Origin: Microbulbifer halophilus
Lineage (GTDB): Bacteria; Pseudomonadota; Gammaproteobacteria; Pseudomonadales; Cellvibrionaceae
DNA: 64,000 bases
Assembly: GCF_026183675.1 (NCBI RefSeq)
Contig: NZ_JAPIVK010000012.1
Location: 1-64,000, forward strand
Direction of reading: 5' to 3'
Shown: positions 58,101 to 64,000 of the stretch, piece after piece
How the letters are laid out: every line of letters begins with the position of its first letter
How positions within the stretch are numbered: position 1 is the first letter of the stretch
The notes under the pieces: model-generated
The model's input: the letters and a program-made list of their open reading frames with translations, nothing else
Databases searched by the model: none
Told to the model about the DNA's origin: nothing
Made by a program: the position numbers and the translations under genes

Positions 58101-58229
58101 TCAGTGGCGGGAATTACGCTGTGGGGTTATGTGGTCGGCGGGACCTGGGTTCCCAACAGCGGCCTTATCCGGAGTGACGGTTCGCACCGCCCTGCCATGA
58201 CCTGGTTGATGAACTTCCTGGAACGATAG
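55152..58229 (+). CDS. Multimodular secreted GH43-CBM-CBM-CBM60-GH10 xylan-degrading enzyme
   Basis: 1025 residues. After a signal sequence (to about 47), a GH43 propeller covers about 48-345 (base Asp in YTADPAARV, Asp in WVFDPGVFIDDDG, acid Glu in FFEALYMHK). A CBM6-like domain follows at about 346-470 (FARNEAETIDNEQG...DWYRF), then a second CBM6/35-like sandwich at about 476-616, and a CBM60-like module at about 628-737. A GH10 xylanase occupies about 742-1025, with acid/base Glu in DVVNEAT (about 856) and nucleophile Glu in YISEYDVD (about 957). It would cut the xylan backbone and remove xylose or arabinose units in one polypeptide. The start at 55152 has GGAGAAAGGG; the in-frame ATG at 55212 gives a tidier signal peptide. 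Downstream of tandem MITEs. Confidence 0.88.
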   Translation: MELKKTTLSFLPLADGRGNLMFTVTGVKILLKAAFTAFLVSVSAICSADNPLVSQIYTADPAARVFDGRMYVITTHDQDDQSDYSDLHDYTMFSSDDMVNWQDHGVVFDSRTDTDWANLAYAPDIIERNGQYYLYFPDGASSIGVAVSDSPTGPFTDPLGGPLVDRNTPNANVDWVFDPGVFIDDDGQAYLYFGGGGPGNARVIRLNDDMISTSGAAITLDVPNFFEALYMHKRNGTYYLSYSTNNEAGLAIDYMTSNSPISGFVHRGTVLPNPWENNNNNNHQSILSFENQWYIFYHNRAVANARGASTYQRSINSDRLFYNGDGSIQQVNAGSAGVPKLKNVDPFARNEAETIDNEQGIETEGPATGTRNLAFIENGDWVKVSNVDFGSGATGFEAGVASDTDGGTIEIVLDDVNNAPVGNLSVGNTGGWQSWQTLSTGIDTVTGVHDLFLRFSGGSDYLLNLDWYRFTGGAVEGSTLEVELESLSGQGGFSPFNVEFDSAASGGQYIAWPNNGTQILDSPADGETGQIEIPFTLSQVADVQFQIRANLPNADDDSFYYKLDSGSWVTQNNTATSGWDTLMPATFDNLSMGEHTLRVLRREDGAGLDRVELTASAGEITTSGSGGDDTVVVRALGTTGSESITLRVGGTDVQSWTLSTAMADYTATTELSGDVTVAFTNDNDDADVRIDYVEVNGQVRQAEDRSENTGAWGNDQCGGGSNSEWLHCNGYINFGPLSGIDPDPSPTGFFVGNITTGGQVRSDFMQYWGQITPENEGKWSSVEGVRDQYNWSGLDAAYNFAQQNGIPFKQHTFVWGSQSPDWINDLSPSEQAAEIEEWIRDYCARYPDTQMIDVVNEATPGHAPAGYAQSAFGNDWIIRSFELARQYCPDAILILNDYNVLSWNTQEFIDMARPAVEAGVVDAIGLQAHGLEDWSLNDVQSKLDAVAALGLPIYISEYDVDHADDQIQLQIMQEQFPMFFSHPSVAGITLWGYVVGGTWVPNSGLIRSDGSHRPAMTWLMNFLER

Positions 58230-58282
58230 GTCTCCAGGTGATTATCGGGCCTGAGGGCCCACCATAATAGGAGAACGATCTG

Positions 58283-59881
58283 ATGAAAATCTTATCCAGA
58301 TTTGTCCTGTTGCTGGCCGGTGTTCTATCGGCGGGGCAGGCATTTGCTTCGTATAGTTGTTCCGTGGTTTCGAATGTCTGGGACAGTGCTTACCAGTTGG
58401 ATGTAACGGTGACCAATGACGGCCCGGGCTCCATCGACGACTGGACAGTGCAGCTCACTTTCGACGAACCGGCCAATGTCACCGGCAGTTGGAATGTGAT
58501 CGAGAGCGGCGGCAGTACCGCCACACCCTCGTTCAGCAATTGCTGTGACTGGAACGGCAACCTGGCCGAGGGGCAGAGCGCCACTTTCGGTTTGCAGGGA
58601 ACCCATGACGGCAGCTTCGAACCGCCCGTCTGTATTGGCAACGGCGGACCGGATGGTGGCAGTTCGTCTTCCAGTTCTTCGGGTTCGAGCGGCTCTTCTT
58701 CCAGCAGTTCTTCGAGCTCGAGTAATTCTTCCTCCAGCGGCGGCGGCAACAGCATCGGCGTGCGCGCGCGTGGCACCACCGGTTCTGAGTCGATCACGCT
58801 GAGCGTGGGTGGCACCGACGTGCAGAGCTGGACGCTGGGCACCGGCTTTATGGATTTCAGCAGCAGCACCAGCCTGGAAGGCGATATCCTGGTCGAATTT
58901 ACCAACGACAACGATGGTGATGCCGATGTTCAGGTCGACTACATTGTCGTCAATGGCATCGTCCGCGAGGCCGAAGACCAGAGCGAAAACACCGGCGCCT
59001 GGGACGATGAATGTGGTGGCGGTTCGAACACCGAATGGCTGCACTGCAACGGTTACATCAACTTCGGCCCCGTCTCCGGCGGCAGCTCGTCCTCAAGCAG
59101 CTCGTCCTCGAGCAGTTCGTCGTCGAGCAGTTCGTCGTCCAGTTCCGGCGGCAACGGATCGGCGGGTTGTGGTTTCGCCCCGAGCCTGGACAGCGGTCGG
59201 CACAGCCTCAACGTCGGGGGATTGGACCGGGAATATATCATCGATATCCCGGATAACTACGACGTGAACAATCCATACCGGCTGGTCTTCGCATGGCACT
59301 GGCGTGGCGGAAGTGCCGACAACGTTGCCAACGATTCCTATTACAACCTGAAGGGATTGTCGAACGGTACGGCGATTTTTGTGGCTCCCAACCGCGCCGA
59401 GGGCACCGACGGCTGGACGAACACCAACGGCCGCGACATGGACTTCCTGCGGGCAATGCTCGACCAGTTCAACAATTCGTTGTGCATTGACCAGGACCGG
59501 GTTTTCTCCGCCGGCTGGAGTTACGGTGGAATGATGTCATTTGCCGTGGGCCGCGAGATGGCCGAAACCTTCCGTGCCATTGCCCCGGCATCCGGTGCAC
59601 TCTGGACGCCGTACAACGACAGCGGCCTGCCGATGGCGGCGTTGATAACCCACGGGACCAGTGACAATGTGGTCGGGTTCGGCAGCGGGGAGGAGGCGAG
59701 AGACCTTTATATATCGGCCAATAATTGCTCCAGCACCACTGTTCCCACGGATCCGTCACCTTGTGTGGAGTATCAAAACTGCGACGCGGGCCACCCCGTG
59801 GTTTGGTGCCCGTTTAATGGAGGTCATACGACGCCGTCCTTTTACTCCAGCGCCGTCTGGGATTTCTTCAGTCGGTTCTGA
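58283..59881 (+). CDS. CBM2-CBM60 carbohydrate esterase (feruloyl/acetyl-xylan esterase type)
   Basis: 532 residues. Signal peptide (to 22), a CBM2-like domain (about 23-120) with terminal Cys residues, and a poly-Ser linker. Next is a CBM60-like module (about 157-266) nearly identical to that of the preceding enzyme, then a second poly-Ser linker (about 268-293). The alpha/beta-hydrolase of the CE1/LpqC type runs from about 298 to 532. Catalytic Ser in FSAGWSYGGMM (about 413), Asp in HGTSDNVVG (about 454), His in NGGHTTPS. The likely role is release of ferulic or acetyl groups from arabinoxylan. 53 bp after the GH43-GH10 gene, with its own AGGAGAA ribosome site. Confidence 0.85.
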   Translation: MKILSRFVLLLAGVLSAGQAFASYSCSVVSNVWDSAYQLDVTVTNDGPGSIDDWTVQLTFDEPANVTGSWNVIESGGSTATPSFSNCCDWNGNLAEGQSATFGLQGTHDGSFEPPVCIGNGGPDGGSSSSSSSGSSGSSSSSSSSSSNSSSSGGGNSIGVRARGTTGSESITLSVGGTDVQSWTLGTGFMDFSSSTSLEGDILVEFTNDNDGDADVQVDYIVVNGIVREAEDQSENTGAWDDECGGGSNTEWLHCNGYINFGPVSGGSSSSSSSSSSSSSSSSSSSSSGGNGSAGCGFAPSLDSGRHSLNVGGLDREYIIDIPDNYDVNNPYRLVFAWHWRGGSADNVANDSYYNLKGLSNGTAIFVAPNRAEGTDGWTNTNGRDMDFLRAMLDQFNNSLCIDQDRVFSAGWSYGGMMSFAVGREMAETFRAIAPASGALWTPYNDSGLPMAALITHGTSDNVVGFGSGEEARDLYISANNCSSTTVPTDPSPCVEYQNCDAGHPVVWCPFNGGHTTPSFYSSAVWDFFSRF

Positions 59882-60042
59882 ATCCAGGCCGGTCTCACGG
59901 GATGTGTGACCGGAGGGGCGCCCACCGCGCAGTGGTTCGTGCGGTGGGCGCCCGAAATTTTCCGTCTCTGTTTCGAAAATGGTCTTTGTGAGGCGGTCGA
60001 TAAGTTCCAACGATCAATAACACAATAATTACTGGTGTATTT

Positions 60043-60996
60043 ATGAAGCTGACCAGAAAAGCCTCTCTCGCATTGTCATTCCTGTTCACCGCAACTGCGT
60101 TCATGTTTACCGCATCCGCCACGGCGCAGGACGGCACCATCTACCCGCTTGAGGCCCCCGAGGAGCCGAATGCCATTCCACTGGGCACCGGTGGTGTCGA
60201 CGAGCAGGCTGCCCCCGAGACCTGGTTCCGCCAGTGGGGAGATCCGATGGCGCGGAACATCTCAACAGCAACCCTTACTCCCTTCCTGCCCGAAGCGGAC
60301 AAGGCGAACGGCGCGGCAGTCATAGTGGCGCCTGGCGGTGGTTTCCGGTGGCTGTCGGTGAAGAACGAGGGCTGGGAAGTTGCAGACGCTCTGGCGGAGC
60401 GGGGTATCGCCGCTTTCGTGCTCAAATACCGCCTCCAGCCAACTCCGGAATCGCTCGACGGTTTCAGGGAGTCGATGGAGCAGCTCTTCGCCGAGGCGGG
60501 CGCGTCTCCCGATGCGGAAAAAAATGGCGAAAAACCGTCGAGCCCGCCGCGCTGGGATCTGTCCAATCAACTCGAGGATGCCGAGGCCGCCTATGCCCTG
60601 ATCAACGAGCGGGCCAGTGAATGGGGCGTGGATACAGATCGCCTGGGAATGATCGGCTTTTCTGCCGGTGCCGGTTTAACCATGCACTCGACACTCAATT
60701 CCGAGGTCATGGATCTCGCCTTTATCGGCCCCATCTATGGTGGCATGGGCCCGGTCGAGGTGCCCACGGATGCACCGCCCATGTTCAATGTTATCGCCGC
60801 CGATGATTTCCTCTTCCGCGGCCAGTTCGGCGCAATCGAATCCTGGTTCGAGGCGGGCCGGCCGGTCGAGTTTCACCTCTACCAGAATGGCGGCCACGGT
60901 TTCGGTCTCGGAAATCCGGACCGCACCAGCAATCGCTGGTTTGATGCCTTTATGCATTGGCTGCAAGTGAACGATTTTCTCGCCGCCAGTTCGTGA
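60043..60996 (+). CDS. Exported alpha/beta-hydrolase (acetyl-xylan esterase-like)
   Basis: 317 residues with a signal peptide ending ATAQ (about 29). The oxyanion motif VAPGGGFRWLS is near 100, the nucleophile Ser is in IGFSAGAGL (about 207), and the acid/His pair is in ADDFLF and NGGHGFG (about 287-293). It resembles BD-FAE / pectin-acetylesterase-type hydrolases found with GH43 genes. It probably deacetylates xylo-oligosaccharides in the periplasm. It ends 14 bp before a lipoprotein GH43 gene, suggesting an operon. Confidence 0.82.
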   Translation: MKLTRKASLALSFLFTATAFMFTASATAQDGTIYPLEAPEEPNAIPLGTGGVDEQAAPETWFRQWGDPMARNISTATLTPFLPEADKANGAAVIVAPGGGFRWLSVKNEGWEVADALAERGIAAFVLKYRLQPTPESLDGFRESMEQLFAEAGASPDAEKNGEKPSSPPRWDLSNQLEDAEAAYALINERASEWGVDTDRLGMIGFSAGAGLTMHSTLNSEVMDLAFIGPIYGGMGPVEVPTDAPPMFNVIAADDFLFRGQFGAIESWFEAGRPVEFHLYQNGGHGFGLGNPDRTSNRWFDAFMHWLQVNDFLAASS

Positions 60997-61010
60997 CCCT
61001 GTATCGATCG

Positions 61011-62705
61011 ATGAAAAGTAAAAGATCTGTAAAGGCCGGACGGTATGTCCGGCCGCTGCTTGGTGTTTCGGCAGCGATAGCCCTATCGCTCGGTTTAATG
61101 GCATGCGGGGCGGAAAGTTCAGGCAAGCGGGCAGCAGCTCCAGGTGACACGCACGAGAGGGCCGAAGATGGGCCCGGGCCCATCGAGGCGCGCAACCCCA
61201 TCATATGGGCGGATGTGCCCGACGTATCGGTAATCCGCGTCGACGATACCTATTACATGAGCAGTACCACCATGCATATGAATCCGGGGCTGCCGATCAT
61301 GAAGTCCCGGGACCTGGTGAATTGGGAGCTGCTGGGCTACGCCTACGACACACTGGTGGACAACGACCAGATGAACCTGAACGGGGGGCAGAACGCCTAT
61401 GGCAAGGGTTCCTGGGCCAGCAGCCTGCGTTACCATGAAGGACAGTTCCATGTGTCCACTTTCTCCGCGACTTCCGGCAAAACCCATGTGTACAGAACGG
61501 GCGATATCCAGAGCGGGAACTGGCTGGAAACCGCATTCGAGCCGGACCTGCACGACCATTCCCTGTTCTTTGACGACGGCCGTGTTTATATGGTCTATGG
61601 CAGTGACGAGATCCGGTTGGTTGAACTGGAGTCCGATTTCTCCGGAATAAAAGCCGGTGGTGTCAATCAGGTGATCATCGACGATGCCAGCAAGCCGGCC
61701 GGAGAAGATATCATGCTGCCGGCCGAGGGGTCGCAGTTGTACAAGATCGATGGCCGCTATTACCTGATGAACATCACCTGGCCGCGACAGGGCATGCGCA
61801 CGGTGGTGATCCATCGCGCCGACCGGCTCACCGGCCCGTACGAGGGCAGGGTGGCACTGCAATATCAGGGCATCGCCCAGGGTGGCCTGATCGAGACGCC
61901 GGAGGGTGACTGGTACGCGATGCTCTTCGGCGACCGCGGCGCGGTGGGCCGCATTCCCTATCTGGTGCCGGTAAGCTGGGAAGACGGGTGGCCGATGCTG
62001 GGTCGGGAAGGCGTCGTCCCCGAAACCCTCGACGTTTCGCTGGATGGAAAGCCGGTGGAAAATGCGAATGTTGCCGGCATCGTCACTTCGGATGAGTTCG
62101 ACCGGCCTGAGCTGCCCCTTGCCTGGCAGTGGAATCACAATCCGGCCCCGGAATACTGGTCTCTCACCGACCGGCCCGGCTACCTGCGCCTGACCAATGG
62201 CCGTGTGGATCCGGACCTGCTGCAAACCCGCAATACCCTGACCCAGCGCACTTTCGGCCCGGAGAGCTCCGCCTCGGTGCGTGTCGACGTGTCGGCGATG
62301 CGCGCCGGAGATGTCGCCGGCCTGGCGCTGCTGCAGAAGCACTACGGCTATGTCGGCGTCAGGCGGGAGGGCGGAAAGCGTTTTGTCACCATGGTCAGCG
62401 CGGAAGGTGAGGTGCCGCGGGAGCTGGGCCGGGTGCCCCTGGAGGGGGAGACGGTATACCTGAAGGCGCAGGCCGATTTTCGTCAGGGGGCAGATACCGC
62501 CAAATTCTATTACCGCCCGGAAGGCGGGCAATGGAGCCCGATCGGCGGGCCCCTGGCAATGGAATACACTCTGCCGCACTTCATGGGCTACCGCTTTGGC
62601 CTGTTCAGCTTTGCCACCCGCGAGGCGGGCGGCGTGGCCGACTTTGACTACTTCAGGCTGGGGGATCCACTGCCTTTCCGGCGGGGACCGGTATTGCAGC
62701 AGTAG
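61011..62705 (+). CDS. Lipoprotein GH43 beta-xylosidase / arabinofuranosidase
   Basis: 564 residues from ATG 61011. The lipobox LMAC (Cys32) predicts membrane anchoring. The GH43 (subfamily 12-like) domain has the base Asp in WADVPDVSV, Asp in HDHSLFFDDG, and acid Glu in LPAEGSQLYKIDG. From about 375 a C-terminal beta-sandwich (EFDRPELPLAWQWNHNP...) matches the companion domain found in many GH43 beta-xylosidases. It would release terminal pentoses close to the cell surface for uptake. A TTG- or ATG-started extension to 60957 overlaps the previous gene and masks the lipoprotein signal. Confidence 0.86.
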   Translation: MKSKRSVKAGRYVRPLLGVSAAIALSLGLMACGAESSGKRAAAPGDTHERAEDGPGPIEARNPIIWADVPDVSVIRVDDTYYMSSTTMHMNPGLPIMKSRDLVNWELLGYAYDTLVDNDQMNLNGGQNAYGKGSWASSLRYHEGQFHVSTFSATSGKTHVYRTGDIQSGNWLETAFEPDLHDHSLFFDDGRVYMVYGSDEIRLVELESDFSGIKAGGVNQVIIDDASKPAGEDIMLPAEGSQLYKIDGRYYLMNITWPRQGMRTVVIHRADRLTGPYEGRVALQYQGIAQGGLIETPEGDWYAMLFGDRGAVGRIPYLVPVSWEDGWPMLGREGVVPETLDVSLDGKPVENANVAGIVTSDEFDRPELPLAWQWNHNPAPEYWSLTDRPGYLRLTNGRVDPDLLQTRNTLTQRTFGPESSASVRVDVSAMRAGDVAGLALLQKHYGYVGVRREGGKRFVTMVSAEGEVPRELGRVPLEGETVYLKAQADFRQGADTAKFYYRPEGGQWSPIGGPLAMEYTLPHFMGYRFGLFSFATREAGGVADFDYFRLGDPLPFRRGPVLQQ

Positions 62706-62822
62706 TTGCGGTCGCCGCTCCCGACTCCGTGGCGCCACTCAGGCTCCCCCTCCAGGGGGGCTACCGCTATCCCGGATCGCTCCCTATTTCGCGGGGGGGT
62801 GCTTGTCCTGCAAATTAATAAG

Positions 62823-62842
62823 TCATACAATAATAGTTATGA
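62823..62842. promoter_or_regulatory. Operator-like inverted repeat TCATACAATAATAGTTATGA
   Basis: TCATA and TATGA arms 10 bp apart. The first ten bases equal the core of the sites at 50027-50043 and 50150-50159. It lies 22 bp before the dehydratase start, in an AT-rich patch, a good position for a repressor. Confidence 0.6.
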
Positions 62843-62864
62843 GAAAATAAGTGGGGTTCTAATA

Positions 62865-64000
62865 ATGGCCAGTGATGATAAGAAAAAGACAGTCCTGCGG
62901 TCGGCCAATTGGTTCGGAACGCGTGACAAGAACGGGTTCATGTACCGCAGTTGGATGAAAAACCAGGGGATTCCCGATCACCACTTCGAAGGCAGGCCGG
63001 TCATCGGTATCTGCAATACCTGGTCCGAGCTGACCCCCTGTAACGCCCATTTCCGAAAGATTGCCGAGCATGTCAAGAACGGCATCCGCGAGGCCGGCGG
63101 CGTGCCGGTGGAGTTCCCGGTCTTTTCCAACGGCGAGTCCAATCTCCGCCCCACGGCCATGCTGACCCGCAACCTGGCGTCCATGGATACCGAAGAGGCC
63201 ATCCGCGGCAACCCGATCGACGGCGTCGTATTGCTGGTGGGCTGCGACAAGACCACGCCGGCACTGCTGATGGGCGCCGCCAGCTGCAACCTGCCCACCA
63301 TGGTGGTCACCGGCGGCCCCATGCTGAACGGCGATCACAAGGGTAAAGAGGTGGGCTCCGGCACTCTCGTGTGGCAGATGCACGAGGAGTACAAGGCCGG
63401 CAATATCTCCCTGCACGAATTCCTCAGCGCGGAGGGCAGCATGTCCCGTTCCGCGGGTACCTGCAACACCATGGGTACCGCCTCCACCATGGCCTGCATG
63501 GCGGAATCCCTCGGCACCAGCCTGCCGCACAATGCCGCCATCCCGGCGGTGGATTCGCGCCGCTACACCCTGGCGCACATGTCCGGCATGCGCATCGTGG
63601 ACATGGTGCACGAGGACCTGACCCTGTCGAAGGTGCTGACCAAAGAGGCCTTCCACAACGCCATCCGCACCAATGCGGCCATCGGCGGTTCCACCAACGC
63701 GGTGATTCACCTGAAGGCCATCGCCGGCCGCATCGGCGTGGACCTGGACCTGGAAGACTGGTCGAAGGGCCGCGAGGTACCCACGCTGGTGAACCTGCAG
63801 CCCTCCGGCGAATACCTGATGGAAGAGTTCTTCTACTCCGGCGGCCTGCCCGCGGTGCTGCGCCGCCTGGGCGAGGCGGACAAGCTCAACCGGGACTGCC
63901 TGACCGTGAATGGCCAGTCCCTCTGGGAGAATGTGCAGGATGCTCCCTGTTACAACGACGACGTTATTCGCACCATGGACAATCCGCTGGTGGCCAGCGG
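62865..64000 (+). CDS. IlvD/Edd-family pentonate dehydratase (partial, runs off window)
   Basis: The first 378 residues of an iron-sulfur dehydratase; the C-terminus lies beyond the window. Cluster and metal ligands are visible: Cys in GICNTWSELTPCN (about 47), Cys in LVGCDKTTPALLMGAASC (about 127), the Lys-bearing NGDHKGKEVGSG, and Cys in SAGTCNTMGTASTMA. The pattern (VVTGGPMLNG, IRTNAAIGGSTNAVIH, YLMEEFFYSGGLPAVL) is that of L-arabinonate / D-xylonate dehydratases rather than IlvD or Edd. It would turn pentonate into 2-keto-3-deoxypentonate, the substrate of the AraD1-type enzyme. An operator-like site lies just upstream. Confidence 0.85.
   Translation, partial: MASDDKKKTVLRSANWFGTRDKNGFMYRSWMKNQGIPDHHFEGRPVIGICNTWSELTPCNAHFRKIAEHVKNGIREAGGVPVEFPVFSNGESNLRPTAMLTRNLASMDTEEAIRGNPIDGVVLLVGCDKTTPALLMGAASCNLPTMVVTGGPMLNGDHKGKEVGSGTLVWQMHEEYKAGNISLHEFLSAEGSMSRSAGTCNTMGTASTMACMAESLGTSLPHNAAIPAVDSRRYTLAHMSGMRIVDMVHEDLTLSKVLTKEAFHNAIRTNAAIGGSTNAVIHLKAIAGRIGVDLDLEDWSKGREVPTLVNLQPSGEYLMEEFFYSGGLPAVLRRLGEADKLNRDCLTVNGQSLWENVQDAPCYNDDVIRTMDNPLVAS

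Noticed and set aside
60957-61010. Earlier start for the lipoprotein GH43, overlapping the preceding hydrolase
   Set aside because: It would bury the lipoprotein signal; ATG 61011 gives a clean signal with the LMAC lipobox.

Overview
The window looks like a chromosomal segment of a GC-rich marine gammaproteobacterium of the Cellvibrionales type (Microbulbifer / Saccharophagus / Cellvibrio relatives). This rests on poly-serine linkers in secreted polysaccharidases, the xylan-degradation gene set, DUF5062, OmpW pairs and general gene content. It was judged from protein features alone; no database was searched.

Left part (1-31 kb), mostly housekeeping. A TauE/SafE-type exporter and an aldehyde dehydrogenase form a pair that resembles SafE-SafD of taurine catabolism. 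A TPP riboswitch then precedes a complete thiamine operon, thiC-thiO-thiS-thiG-thiDE-thiF. Next come a cytochrome c lipoprotein with a secreted beta-propeller, a Dps, a LysR regulator divergent from acetoacetyl-CoA synthetase, and tamA-tamB. A periplasmic molybdenum hydroxylase follows (large subunit, 2Fe-2S subunit, triheme cytochrome), then a Tsx/OmpK-like porin, MtfA, a frameshifted TonB-like gene, tRNA-Arg(ACG) with clear promoter and terminator, and an FtsH paralogue.

Middle part (31-45 kb). It holds polX and ligA on the minus strand, dusC, the sodium-pump decarboxylase operon oadGAB, DUF5062, a SpoIIAA-like protein, djlA, bolA and a tandem pair of OmpW-like porins.

Right part (44.8-64 kb), a hemicellulose island. 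It carries a cytoplasmic GH43, a GPH sugar symporter, a GntR/FCD regulator, an AraD1-type FAH-fold enzyme, a secreted GH43, a membrane-anchored AraC regulator, a GH16 with a poly-Ser linker, and a large GH43-CBM-CBM-CBM60-GH10 enzyme. These are followed by a CBM2-CBM60-esterase, a second secreted esterase/hydrolase, a lipoprotein GH43, and a pentonate dehydratase (IlvD/Edd family) cut by the window end. The logic is: depolymerise and debranch arabinoxylan outside, import oligomers, finish hydrolysis inside, and oxidise the pentose by a non-phosphorylating (Weimberg-type) route. Palindromic TCATACAATA-type sites lie before the AraD1 gene, the secreted GH43 and the dehydratase, and a weaker one before the symporter. 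They suggest one regulon, probably of the local GntR/FCD protein.

Several dispersed repeats are present. The most notable is a ~164-bp MITE-like element in three copies with terminal inverted repeats and CTAG ends. One copy sits exactly on the ligA stop codon, and two lie in tandem before the GH43-GH10 gene.
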